Assembly: GCA_035278025.1 (NCBI GenBank)
Contig: DATEJK010000068.1
Span: 1-64,000, forward strand
Length of the DNA stretch: 64,000 nt
DNA from: JAICWP01 sp035278025
GTDB taxonomy: Bacteria; Acidobacteriota; Terriglobia; Terriglobales; Acidobacteriaceae
Reading direction: 5' to 3'
The position numbers and the translations under genes were made by a program. The notes beneath the pieces are model-generated. The model was not told the DNA's origin and ran no database searches. It saw only the letters and a program-made list of their open reading frames with translations. Of the stretch, positions 24,445 to 33,057 are shown piece by piece; the first letter of the stretch is position 1, and each line of letters starts with the position of its first letter.

Positions 24445-26343
24445 ATGAGCCGAAGAAGTTTTCTGCTGTTCACCTTAGTGCTCATGGGAGCCGCTAACTC
24501 AGGGCAGGAGAGTTGGACACATTTTGTCCGCATCGGGGCCTATTCACTCAAGAGCGGCAATGCGGCGGAGATTGTGCGCAGCGCCACAGAGGACAATGTC
24601 TTCGGCATTGAAGTGGATAACGATATCCCCGGACGCTACGAGAGCTTCGTTGATCCGCGGGAGAAGCTCGCGGCTATCCGGGAAGTGGCGCAACGGGCGC
24701 ATGCCGCCCATAACTATGCTTTCGTCTATATCGCCGGTCTGGAATGCATTACCGCGCATGCCGACCGCACCGCACACACACTGGCCAAAGAGCATCCGGA
24801 CTGGCTGCAGCGGAAGCTAAGCGGCGAACCGGCTGTCTTCAGCGGGGGCGCCGCTTTCTGGATTGCTCCCGGCGATGAGGACGTTTGGATTAGCCCCTAT
24901 GCCAAGGAATGGCGGAAAGTCTACCTGCAGCGGGTGAGGGAGATCGCAGCCACCGGCATTGACGGCATTTACGTTGATATTCCTTACTGGATGACCCATT
25001 TCGAAGGCTGGGAAGACAGCTGGGCCAGTTTTGACGACTACACGGTCGCCGCTTTCCGCAAATCCACTGGGCTGGACGCACGCCATGACCTGAAGCTGGG
25101 GGATTTTAGCGATCCCAACTTCCGCAAGTGGATTGATTTCAGAATTCGGACCATCACTGAGTTCATGCACGAAATTGATCAGAATGCCAAGGCGGTGAAT
25201 CCTGGCATCAAAACTATTCCAGAAATATATCCCGGAATTGAAGAAGAGGCGGTGCGCGTGGGCGCCGATGTCTATGAGCTTTATCCGGTGGTGGACGCGG
25301 TCGCGCATGAGTATGAGTTCGGCGGCGGCAACCACATGGCTTCCTCGCGGACGCCGCTGGACTGGCTCAAGTATCAGGTTGGTATGCGGGCGTTTCGAGC
25401 CTTCGCCCAGGGCAAGCCCACCTGGATTTTGAACTACTCCTGGGATGGCGACCCGAAGATCAGGCCTGGAGATGCCATGCAGAACCTGGCCATGTCGCAG
25501 GTGGCGGCGGGAGCAAATTTCTGGGATGCGCCCGGCCATGTGATGGCGGGCTCGAACGATCGCGCCATGCGGCGGCGCATTTTTACGTGGATCGCAGAAA
25601 ACCAGGCTGAGATTTATGGGGAGCGCCGGTCTATCCGGCCTGTCGGCATCTACTTTTCTCCTCGCACTCGGGATTATTTTAGCGGAGAGTTCCTGCCCGA
25701 ATTCCAGGGCTGGGCGATTCTTCTGCTGCAGCAGCACCAGGAATGGGAAGTCGTAACTCCGCGGACCCTGGAAAGCTTCCCAGGAAAAACTCTAATCCTG
25801 CCGGATGTGCGCGTACTCGATGGCAGCGAGCGTGCGGGCCTGCGAAAACTGCTGGCCGACGGCACAAAAGTCATCATCAGCGGGCAGGACACCACCGAAC
25901 TGCCGCCTTCGCCTCACATTCTGCGGCTCGCCGGGCGCCCGGGGGCGGGATACTTGCAATCACTCGATCCGAATCTGGAAAAGAGCGATCAGCAAAAGGC
26001 GGCCAAGATGCTCGCCGCCGTCGCGCATGATGGCGCGATTCAAATCGCCGCATCTCCTCTACTTATCACCCATATCGCGCGGGTGAATGGTGTGCCCCAC
26101 ATTTTCCTCCTGAACCTGAATGGCTTGCGCGGGGGCAAGAACGCCGTGCCCACGCCGGAATCGGACATGACCGTAACTCTCCCGGCGGTCACCGGAATGC
26201 GGATGTATTACCTGCCGTTTTTAGGTAAGAAAGGAGAGGTGCCGGGAGAGAGCCAGGGCGGTCACCTCATTTTCCGCGTCCCGCCCGTTGGCCGAGGTGG
26301 GTTATTGTGGCTGGACCGCGCGCTTAGCCCTGAGGCGCACTGA
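24445..26343 (+). CDS. secreted glycoside-hydrolase-like protein with beta-galactosidase trimerisation-type domain
   Basis: 632 residues from ATG 24445 (MSRRSFLLFTLVLMGAANS, a signal peptide; earlier in-frame Mets give a long polar leader). Residues about 30-400 look like a TIM barrel of a glycosidase-like clan, with GIDGIYVDIPYWM and TIPEIYPGIEEEAVR at the barrel ends supplying acidic residues. Residues about 410-540 (RPVGIYFSPRTRDYF, LILPDVRVL, GTKVIISGQD) resemble the GATase-like trimerisation domain of GH42-type enzymes. I cannot place it in a named GH family. It follows TonB receptor 2 on the same strand and converges on the GH35-like gene, so a role in processing a glycan is likely. Confidence 0.65.
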   Translation: MSRRSFLLFTLVLMGAANSGQESWTHFVRIGAYSLKSGNAAEIVRSATEDNVFGIEVDNDIPGRYESFVDPREKLAAIREVAQRAHAAHNYAFVYIAGLECITAHADRTAHTLAKEHPDWLQRKLSGEPAVFSGGAAFWIAPGDEDVWISPYAKEWRKVYLQRVREIAATGIDGIYVDIPYWMTHFEGWEDSWASFDDYTVAAFRKSTGLDARHDLKLGDFSDPNFRKWIDFRIRTITEFMHEIDQNAKAVNPGIKTIPEIYPGIEEEAVRVGADVYELYPVVDAVAHEYEFGGGNHMASSRTPLDWLKYQVGMRAFRAFAQGKPTWILNYSWDGDPKIRPGDAMQNLAMSQVAAGANFWDAPGHVMAGSNDRAMRRRIFTWIAENQAEIYGERRSIRPVGIYFSPRTRDYFSGEFLPEFQGWAILLLQQHQEWEVVTPRTLESFPGKTLILPDVRVLDGSERAGLRKLLADGTKVIISGQDTTELPPSPHILRLAGRPGAGYLQSLDPNLEKSDQQKAAKMLAAVAHDGAIQIAASPLLITHIARVNGVPHIFLLNLNGLRGGKNAVPTPESDMTVTLPAVTGMRMYYLPFLGKKGEVPGESQGGHLIFRVPPVGRGGLLWLDRALSPEAH

Positions 26344-26374
26344 GGGTCCTCCGGCCCCAGCCGAGGGCTCGCTT

Positions 26375-27958
26375 CTAAAACGTCCCCAACCTGACGTGCA
26401 CGACTCTGCCCTGATGGGTAAAGTTGAGCCCGAAATCAGTCTGGTCGCCATTCCACAAGCGAAGAAATTTCCAGCCGCCATCTTCGTACCGCCCCTCTTC
26501 CACTCGCAAAATTTGCATATGTCCGTTCGCTGCTGGCGCCAGATGGAACCCGACCCGCGCATCTATACCAGTCACAAGGAATTCATCGGGCGAAAGCTGA
26601 GCCACCAGAGCGCGGCCATGGTGGTCGGCCGTGCCCGGCGCCCTGCGGCCGCCATCGTATTGAGGAAATCCGAAGGCAACCGTCGCCTGCCATTTGCCGA
26701 AATCGAGGGTGGTTTCGGCCTGGCCCTCTTCCTCTACCGCGGTCTTCAGTTTTCCTTCGAAATTCAGGCGGGCAATTTCGTGGTCCATCGGCCCGATCAA
26801 GGCGTAGTTCTCGGCATGAAGAGCTGGCGGTTTTTGAGCTTGGATGGTCCAGCCGGTGTAGTCCACGCCGAAAGGTGAGAATCCTATGGCTCCTTCTCCC
26901 AGGGCGTAGAAAAAATAATGGGCGTCCATATCGGTTGCGCCCGTTTCCGGCACCCAGGCGGGATTATCAGGACGATGGTAGACCTGCAGTGCGAGGCGAT
27001 ACAGATCGGACTCATCGGTGTAAATGTCCGGACCAATCATGTCAATGGCGGGAGCGGCCGCCTTCCACACGTCCAGCATGTTGTGGGTTGGGCCTCCGCT
27101 CGGGTACTGGACGCCGGGAACGGCTTCGGGTGGATACTTCAACCAGACATTCACGTACATAGGCAGGGGAAACTCGGCTTTGCCGGCGGCGGCCACCTGG
27201 TTAATGTAATGCGCAACTGAATAGGCAGCGAAGGATTCATCCGCCTCGGCGCCGAAAGCCTGCTTCCAAGTGCCCGGCCCTTTGTGAAGGGCCTTCGCTA
27301 ATTGCGCCGGAACTGGCGCTTGGAAGAGCTTTTCCGCCGCCGGCGAAAAATCGCGCACCGTGCCCAGCGATCCTGATTCGTTCTCCACCTGCATCAGCAG
27401 AACCGTATGTTGCTGGCCATCAATTTCGCGCAAATGGCGCATCAGGGCGACGAAAGCGGTCTTATCGGCCAGCAGGTTTGCGGGAGCATTGGGAGAGAGC
27501 ACATCAATCGGCTGGCTATGGGAATCGAGCATCCGGGGAAAGTGTGCCGTGTCCGTCTTGATCCACTCCGGCACGTAATGCATTTTCCCGTTCTTCCAGG
27601 TGCCGAACCACAGCAGAACCAGATACACATGGTGCTGGCGCGCTTCCCGGACCAGCTGGTCAACAACGGTGAAATCAAACTTTCCTTGCTGTGGTTCCAT
27701 CTGTTCCCAGTACACGGGCGCTTCCACGGTGTTGGCATGCATGGCTTCGATGGCCGGCCACACTTGCGGCAAGGCCGCCGGCCACGCGCTGGAGTTATTG
27801 ATCTGCGCTCCCAGAATCAGAAACGGTTGCCCCTCCACCAGCAAAGCATAGCGTCCATCCTTCTGAATCAGACGGGGCATTTCCGCAGCGCGCCCGGGGA
27901 TAAAAAAGCAGGCCAGAAACAGTCCGAGGGATAGAAACCGCAGAGAGCGGATGGGCAT
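26375..27958 (-). CDS. secreted GH35/GH42-like beta-galactosidase (DUF5597-type)
   Basis: 527 residues with a signal peptide (about 1-25). The clan A (beta/alpha)8 barrel is recognisable: NTVEAPVYWEQMEPQQGKFD, then LMQVENESG with the acid/base Glu194 in the VENE motif, and PAWVPETG with the likely nucleophile Glu338. The C-terminal part (about 390-520) is a beta-rich domain of the DUF5597 kind. Members hydrolyse terminal beta-galactosides outside the cytoplasm. The gene diverges from the L-fucose operon (126 bases) and converges on the glycosidase-like gene. Expected role: trimming galactose from a branched glycan. Confidence 0.8.
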   Translation of the reverse strand: MPIRSLRFLSLGLFLACFFIPGRAAEMPRLIQKDGRYALLVEGQPFLILGAQINNSSAWPAALPQVWPAIEAMHANTVEAPVYWEQMEPQQGKFDFTVVDQLVREARQHHVYLVLLWFGTWKNGKMHYVPEWIKTDTAHFPRMLDSHSQPIDVLSPNAPANLLADKTAFVALMRHLREIDGQQHTVLLMQVENESGSLGTVRDFSPAAEKLFQAPVPAQLAKALHKGPGTWKQAFGAEADESFAAYSVAHYINQVAAAGKAEFPLPMYVNVWLKYPPEAVPGVQYPSGGPTHNMLDVWKAAAPAIDMIGPDIYTDESDLYRLALQVYHRPDNPAWVPETGATDMDAHYFFYALGEGAIGFSPFGVDYTGWTIQAQKPPALHAENYALIGPMDHEIARLNFEGKLKTAVEEEGQAETTLDFGKWQATVAFGFPQYDGGRRAPGTADHHGRALVAQLSPDEFLVTGIDARVGFHLAPAANGHMQILRVEEGRYEDGGWKFLRLWNGDQTDFGLNFTHQGRVVHVRLGTF

Positions 27959-28007
27959 GGGATTGCACCTCTCTCAAAACCACAGCAGGCTCGTGGGTTT
28001 ATTTGCC

Positions 28008-28066
28008 TTACGGCCGGAGAACGCACAACCTATAACGCAAGCCGCTTTTATCGCATAATATTGCGA
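28008..28066 (+). promoter_or_regulatory. promoter and candidate operator of the L-fucose operon
   Basis: TTACGG (28008-28013), a 17-base spacer and TATAAC (28031-28036) make a plausible promoter. Directly downstream, TCGCA-TAATAT-TGCGA (28051-28066) is a dyad with 5-base arms covering the expected first transcribed bases, as a repressor site would. No regulator gene is adjacent to the operon, so a distant or neighbouring regulator (LacI or FadR type) must control it. The dyad is seen; the function is inferred. Confidence 0.45.
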
Positions 28067-28084
28067 CCCAGAAAAGGGGGAAAC

Positions 28085-29749
28085 GTGCCTGCAGTGGAAA
28101 CGAGAGCCCGCGTGCTGCAACTGGACCCGCGCGACCAGGTGCTTGTCGCCTTGACAAACTTGCCCGCCGGCGAACGGATCGAATTCGCCGGCGTCACTTA
28201 CCAGCTTGTGCGCAGCGTTCCCGCCAAGCACAAGTTCGCGCTGCGCGATTTTGGGCCCGGAGACGAAGTGGTGATGTATGGCGTGGTGGTGGGTAAAGCC
28301 CTGCAGCCCATCCGCGCCGGCGAGTTGCTGACCACCCGAAACCTGCAGCACGCAGCCACGCCTTTTCACGAACAGGAACGAAAGCAGGAATGGCGCGCCC
28401 CCGACGTCTCGCGCTGGCGCGACCGCAATTTTATGGGATACCGCCGCGCCGATGGCCAGGCGGGAACGCGCAACTACTGGCTGGTTGTGCCTCTTGTCTT
28501 TTGCGAGAACCGGAATGTGGGGGTCTTGAAGAGCGCGTTCGAGGAAGCGCTCGGCTACGCCGTCCCACACGTCTATCGCGACCAGGTTGCCGAGTTGGCC
28601 CAGCTCTACCGGGAGCGCAGGTTCGAGGAAATCAGGCGGAGCAGTCCGCGTCCTGCCGCCACCAGGCCGGCGCAAGGGCGTGTGTTTGAACACCTCGATG
28701 GCATCAAGTTCCTATTGCACGAAGGGGGATGCGGGGGCACGCATGAAGACTCGCAGAACCTTTGTGGACTGATTGCGGGCTATCTCCACCATCCCAACGT
28801 GGCCGGCGCCACCATCCTGAGCCTGGGCTGCCAGCACGCGCAGATGGAAATCCTTCGCGGCGAACTTCGCCGGCGGGATGCCAATTTCAGCAAACCCCTG
28901 GTGATGCTGGAACAGCAGCAAAGCGGCACCGAAACCGCCATCATGTCACAGGCCATCCGGGAAACATTCCTCGGCCTGATCGAGGCCAACAAATGCGTGC
29001 GCGAGCCCGTGCCCCTCTCGGAGCTTTGCCTTGGCCTGAAATGCGGCGGGTCCGACGGTTTCTCGGGCATTTCCGCCAATCCTGCGATAGGCTACACCTC
29101 TGATCTGCTGGCTGCTTTACGCGGCCGCAGCATTCTTTCAGAGTTCCCTGAGTTATGCGGGGTGGAGCAGGACCTTATCAATCGCTGTACCAGCCCGGAA
29201 GTGGCCAATCGTTTTATGGAGCTGATGCGCGATTATGCGGCCCGTGCCAAGGCGGTTCGCTCCGGATTTGATATGAATCCCTCTCCCGGCAACATCCGCG
29301 ACGGGCTGATTACCGACGCCATGAAGTCGGCGGGGGCAGAGAAAAAGGGCGGGACCTCTCCGGTCACGGCCGTTTTGGATTATCCGGAATATTCCACCAC
29401 GGCCGGGCTGAACCTTCTCCGCACACCGGGCAATGACGTCGAGTGCGTCACCGCCCAGGCAGGGGCGGGAGCCAACGTCGTGCTGTTCACCACCGGCTTG
29501 GGCACGCCGACGGGAAATCCCGTCGCTCCGGTGATCAAAATCTCCACCAATTCAGAGTTGGCGGCCAAAATGGCGGACATTATTGACGTGGATACGGGCG
29601 GCATTATCACCGGCGAGAAAACCATCCAGCAGATGGGCGAAGAAATTCTTGAATTTGTAATCGCAGTAGCCAGTGGCGAGAGGAAGGTTAAGGCGGAAGG
29701 CTTGTCGCAGGATGATTTCATTCCCTGGAAGCGAGGGGTTTCCCTCTGA
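28085..29749 (+). CDS. UxaA-family sugar-acid dehydratase, probable L-fuconate dehydratase
   Basis: 554 residues, GTG start at 28085 with AAGGGGG upstream. Unlike the split pair at 4475-5928, this is the fused form: an N-terminal SAF domain (about 1-95) and the UxaA catalytic part (about 115-554). Visible stretches are MGYRRADGQAGTRNYW, HEGGCGGTHEDS, LGLKCGGSDGFSG and TTGLGTPTGNPVAPVIKIS; the Cys/His-rich segments are typical metal-site positions. Altronate dehydratase is the founding member. The following genes encode a COG3618 lactonase, an L-fucose-type dehydrogenase, FucP and a mutarotase, so L-fuconate (or a stereochemically related 6-deoxy acid) is the likely substrate, giving 2-keto-3-deoxy-L-fuconate. 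Confidence 0.8.
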   Translation: MPAVETRARVLQLDPRDQVLVALTNLPAGERIEFAGVTYQLVRSVPAKHKFALRDFGPGDEVVMYGVVVGKALQPIRAGELLTTRNLQHAATPFHEQERKQEWRAPDVSRWRDRNFMGYRRADGQAGTRNYWLVVPLVFCENRNVGVLKSAFEEALGYAVPHVYRDQVAELAQLYRERRFEEIRRSSPRPAATRPAQGRVFEHLDGIKFLLHEGGCGGTHEDSQNLCGLIAGYLHHPNVAGATILSLGCQHAQMEILRGELRRRDANFSKPLVMLEQQQSGTETAIMSQAIRETFLGLIEANKCVREPVPLSELCLGLKCGGSDGFSGISANPAIGYTSDLLAALRGRSILSEFPELCGVEQDLINRCTSPEVANRFMELMRDYAARAKAVRSGFDMNPSPGNIRDGLITDAMKSAGAEKKGGTSPVTAVLDYPEYSTTAGLNLLRTPGNDVECVTAQAGAGANVVLFTTGLGTPTGNPVAPVIKISTNSELAAKMADIIDVDTGGIITGEKTIQQMGEEILEFVIAVASGERKVKAEGLSQDDFIPWKRGVSL

Positions 29750-29764
29750 GCGTCACGACTCGCC

Positions 29765-30598
29765 ATGACCATTGACTCCCATCAGCATTTCTGGCGCTAC
29801 AATCCGGTCCGCGACGGATGGATTACAGACGAGATGGCCGCGCTCAAGCGGGATTATCTCCCCGAGCACCTGCTTACGGAGCTGAAGCTTAACCAAGTGG
29901 AGGCTTGCATTGCGGTCCAGGCCGATCAGTCAGAAGATGAGACCATGTTCCTGGTTGATCTGGCTGAGCGCCACGGTTTTATCCGCGGGGTTGTCGGCTG
30001 GGTTGACCTGCGCTCGGACCGCTTGCCGGAGCGGCTGAAGTTTTTCTCGCAATTTGAGAAGCTTTGCGGCTTTCGCCACATCGTGCAGTCGGAAGATGAT
30101 GAGCGCTTCCTGTTGCGCAAGAATTTTCTGCGCGGCATCTCCGAACTGCAGGCCTTCGGCTTCACCTACGACCTTCTGGTTTACGCCCGGCAACTGCCGG
30201 CGGCAGTCGAGTTCGCGGCAAGATTTCCGGAGCAGAAGTTTGTGGTTGACCATATCGCCAAACCGGAGGTAAGGGCCAAAGAAATCGCTGGCTGGGAGCG
30301 CTGGATGCGGCAGATGGCCGCCTTAGCCAACGTTCACTGCAAACTTTCCGGCATGGTAACCGAAGCCGACTGGATGCGGTGGCGGCCAAGCGATTTTGAA
30401 CCTTACCTGGATGTGGTATTCGACTGTTTTGGAAGCGACCGGCTCATGTTTGGTTCGGACTGGCCCGTGTGCCAGCTCGCAGGCAGTTACTGTCAGGTGA
30501 AGAAAATCATTTCCGATTACACCAACGCTCTGCCGCAGTGCGAAAAAGACAAGATCTTTGGCCTGAACGCGGCAAAATTTTATGGACTTGCAGCTTAA
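29765..30598 (+). CDS. COG3618 amidohydrolase, probable L-fuconolactonase
   Basis: 277 residues. Amidohydrolase-2 fold: metal-binding HxH in DSHQHFWRY (His6, His8), FVVDHIAKPEV on a later strand and FGSDWPVCQ with the catalytic Asp. COG3618 members include characterised L-fucono-1,5-lactonase and L-rhamnono-lactonase. It starts 15 bases after the dehydratase and overlaps the dehydrogenase gene by 17 bases, consistent with one transcript. It would hydrolyse L-fuconolactone, made by the dehydrogenase, to L-fuconate for the dehydratase. Specificity for fuconate over other 6-deoxy or pentonic lactones is inferred from neighbours. Confidence 0.83.
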   Translation: MTIDSHQHFWRYNPVRDGWITDEMAALKRDYLPEHLLTELKLNQVEACIAVQADQSEDETMFLVDLAERHGFIRGVVGWVDLRSDRLPERLKFFSQFEKLCGFRHIVQSEDDERFLLRKNFLRGISELQAFGFTYDLLVYARQLPAAVEFAARFPEQKFVVDHIAKPEVRAKEIAGWERWMRQMAALANVHCKLSGMVTEADWMRWRPSDFEPYLDVVFDCFGSDRLMFGSDWPVCQLAGSYCQVKKIISDYTNALPQCEKDKIFGLNAAKFYGLAA

Positions 30599-31358
30599 AG
30601 AGAAAGTAATTCTTGTCACCGGCGGGGGCAAGGGAATCGGCTCCGCGATTTGCCGTGCGGCAAGCCAGGAAGGCGCCATTCCGATCATTGTGGATCGCGA
30701 TGAAGACGCCGGCGCCGGGCTGGTGCGGGAGTTGGACCACGATCGGACGCGGTTTGTGGCTGCCGACCTCTGCCGGCCGGAGGAGTGCCGCCTTGCCGTG
30801 AACAAGGCAATTCAGTTCTTCGGCCGCCTCGATGCCCTGGTGAACAATGCCGGGGTTAACGACGGCATCGGCCTGGAAAGCGGCAGTCCGGAAACATTCG
30901 TCGCCTCGCTCGAGCGGAATCTGCTTCATTACTACAACGTGGCGCATTACGCGCTGCCAGCGCTGAAGAATTCGGGCGGCGCTATCGTCAACATCGCATC
31001 CAAGGTGGCCCTCACCGGCCAAGGAAATACCTCGGGCTACGCGGCCGCCAAGGGCGGCATTCTCGCCCTCACCCGGGAGTGGGCAGTCGAATTGCTTTCT
31101 GCCGGGGTTCGAGTGAATGCAGTCGTTCCAGCGGAAGTGATGACTCCGCTTTACCAGCAGTGGCTCCGCGGCTTCCCTGATCCGCAGCAAAAACTGAGCT
31201 CTATCGTGGGCCACATACCGTTGGGCAAGCGGATGACCACGGCGGAAGAAATCGCCGCCACCGTGCTCTTCCTGCTTTCCCACCGGGCGAGCCACACCAC
31301 GGGGCAGTTCCTTTTTGTGGACGGCGGGTACGTGCACCTCGACCGCGCTTTGACCTGA
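30582..31358 (+). CDS. short-chain dehydrogenase, probable L-fucose dehydrogenase
   Basis: 258 residues with the classical SDR features: TGGGKGIG cofactor motif near 11-18, NNAGVNDGIGL, the catalytic Ser in NIASK and YAAAK for Tyr/Lys. The C-terminus FVDGGYVHLDRAL and the NNAGVNDGIG segment match what I remember of bacterial L-fucose dehydrogenases encoded in COG3618 clusters. It oxidises L-fucose at C1 to the lactone with NAD(P)+. The start lies inside the end of the lactonase gene. A second dehydrogenase for the later 2-keto-3-deoxyfuconate step is not present in this operon. Confidence 0.85.
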   Translation: MDLQLKEKVILVTGGGKGIGSAICRAASQEGAIPIIVDRDEDAGAGLVRELDHDRTRFVAADLCRPEECRLAVNKAIQFFGRLDALVNNAGVNDGIGLESGSPETFVASLERNLLHYYNVAHYALPALKNSGGAIVNIASKVALTGQGNTSGYAAAKGGILALTREWAVELLSAGVRVNAVVPAEVMTPLYQQWLRGFPDPQQKLSSIVGHIPLGKRMTTAEEIAATVLFLLSHRASHTTGQFLFVDGGYVHLDRALT

Positions 31359-31368
31359 AGCCACGCTG

Positions 31369-32706
31369 ATGATGAGTGAATCCCGGCTACGCCCAGCAAC
31401 CCGACCCGTTCCCTTCACGGAGCGGCGGTTCTGGGTTCCCTTCGTTCTCATCACCTGCCTGTTTTTCCTGTGGGCGCTGGGGGTCAATCTTAACGACGTT
31501 TTGATTCCGCGCTTTCGCGATGCCTTCGGGCTCAGCGATTTCCAATCATCGTTTATCCAGGTGGCCTTCTTTGGCGGGTATTTCCTCGCCGCGTTTCCCG
31601 CCGGCTGGCTGATGGAGCGCATAGGCTATAAGCGTGGGATCCTCACCGGACTGGCGCTGTGTGCGACCGGCGCGCTGCTGTTTCTACCCGCTTCCGCAGC
31701 CGGCCTGTACAGGTACTTTTTACTGGCTCTGTTCGTAATGGCGTGCGGACAAAGCTTCCTGGAAGTGGCCTCCAACCCCTATGTCACTATTCTGGGGCCG
31801 GCGGGCAGTTCCGAACGCCGCCTGAATTTCGCCCAGTCCTTCAACGCGGTGGGAGCCGTAATGGCGCCGCTCATAGGCGGCGCATTCATCCTTACCGGAG
31901 TTGAGCGGACTCCCAGCCAACTGGCTGCGATGACCTCGGCCCAGTTACGCCTCTATCGCGCGGCGGAGGCGAGTTCCGTCCGCCTGCCCTACGTTGTCAT
32001 AGCGGGCATTTTTGTTTTTATGGCGGTGGTCATACGCTTCACCCACCTGCCGGACATCACGGACAAAAGTCGGGACGACGAGGTTCCCGGGACACCGCGC
32101 GGCAGCATTTTCGGTCACGCACATCTCGTGCGGGGCGTGATTGCGCAGTTCTTTTACGTGGGCGCACAGGTGGGGGTGGCGAGTTTCGTCATCCGTTTTG
32201 CTCAGCATACGGTTCCGGGGATGACGGCGCGACTTGCCGCTTACTACCTGCTTGGGCATGAGATAGGTTTCATGTCCGGACGCTTCGCGGGTTCCGCCAT
32301 GATGAAGCGCATTGCCCCGCCCCGGCTCCTATCCGCATTTGCAGTCGGCTGCCTGCTGTGCATCACCATCGCCCTGATTACCTCCGGCATCGTGCCCGTC
32401 TGGGCGGTGGTCGCAATCGGTTTCTTTCATTCCATCATGTTCCCGACCATATTCGCTCTCAGCATCAAGAACCTCGGCCAGCTGACGAAGCGGGGCTCGT
32501 CGCTGCTGGTCATGTCCATCATCGGCGGCGCCATCTTCCCCGCCCTCATGGGCCGCATCTCCGACGCAAGCAACATTCAGACCGCGTTCATCGTCCCGCT
32601 AATCTGCTACGTGTATATCCTCTATTTCGGAGTGAAGGGATACAAGCCCTTAACGACCGTCAGCCCGGCGGTTACCGCCGCCGGAGCCGAGGCGCAAGGA
32701 TCATGA
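31369..32706 (+). CDS. fucP: L-fucose:H+ symporter, FucP family
   Basis: 445 residues, 12 predicted membrane segments. FucP-type MFS signatures are FFLWALGVNLNDVLIP, FFGGYFLAAFPAGWLMER, SFLEVASNPYVTILGP and HSIMFPTIFALSIKNLG, which match the E. coli fucose permease pattern. It starts 10 bases after the dehydrogenase gene and overlaps the mutarotase start (ATGA). It imports L-fucose, or possibly another 6-deoxy or galacto-configured sugar, across the inner membrane for the enzymes encoded upstream. Confidence 0.9.
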   Translation: MMSESRLRPATRPVPFTERRFWVPFVLITCLFFLWALGVNLNDVLIPRFRDAFGLSDFQSSFIQVAFFGGYFLAAFPAGWLMERIGYKRGILTGLALCATGALLFLPASAAGLYRYFLLALFVMACGQSFLEVASNPYVTILGPAGSSERRLNFAQSFNAVGAVMAPLIGGAFILTGVERTPSQLAAMTSAQLRLYRAAEASSVRLPYVVIAGIFVFMAVVIRFTHLPDITDKSRDDEVPGTPRGSIFGHAHLVRGVIAQFFYVGAQVGVASFVIRFAQHTVPGMTARLAAYYLLGHEIGFMSGRFAGSAMMKRIAPPRLLSAFAVGCLLCITIALITSGIVPVWAVVAIGFFHSIMFPTIFALSIKNLGQLTKRGSSLLVMSIIGGAIFPALMGRISDASNIQTAFIVPLICYVYILYFGVKGYKPLTTVSPAVTAAGAEAQGS

Positions 32707-33041
32707 TGCGACGTTATTGCCTCACCCTCGACCTGAAAGACGACCCGGCGCTTATCGCCGAGTACAAGCGCTATCACCAGAAAATCTGGCCTGAGATCAC
32801 CCAGGACATCAAGGATGCGGGCGTGGAAAATCTTGAAATCTATCTGCTTGGCACGCGGCTGTTTATGATTCTGGAAGCAGGGCCGAAGTTCTCTTTTGAA
32901 CACAAGATTAAGCTCGACCGAGCCAACAAGAAAGTGCGCGAATGGGAGGAGCTGATGTGGAAGTTTCAACGGCCGCTGCCACAGGCCAAGCCAGGAGAAA
33001 AGTGGCTGCTGATGGAGCGCATTTTCCAGCTGGAGCCGTAG
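32703..33041 (+). CDS. L-rhamnose/L-fucose mutarotase (RhaM, DUF718 family)
   Basis: 112 residues, about the usual size of RhaM-type mutarotases, which interconvert the anomers of 6-deoxyhexoses. Recognisable segments are LTLDLKDDPALIAEYKRYHQ, the ENLEIYLLGTRLFMILEA stretch and EWEELMWKFQRPLP; the conserved Tyr and His in KRYHQKIW are expected active-site residues. The ATG overlaps the fucP stop codon, so it is coupled to the permease. In this operon it would equilibrate imported L-fucose for the anomer-specific dehydrogenase. Last gene of the operon. Confidence 0.88.
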   Translation: MMRRYCLTLDLKDDPALIAEYKRYHQKIWPEITQDIKDAGVENLEIYLLGTRLFMILEAGPKFSFEHKIKLDRANKKVREWEELMWKFQRPLPQAKPGEKWLLMERIFQLEP

Positions 33042-33057
33042 CTTCCGGGAAGTTGCA

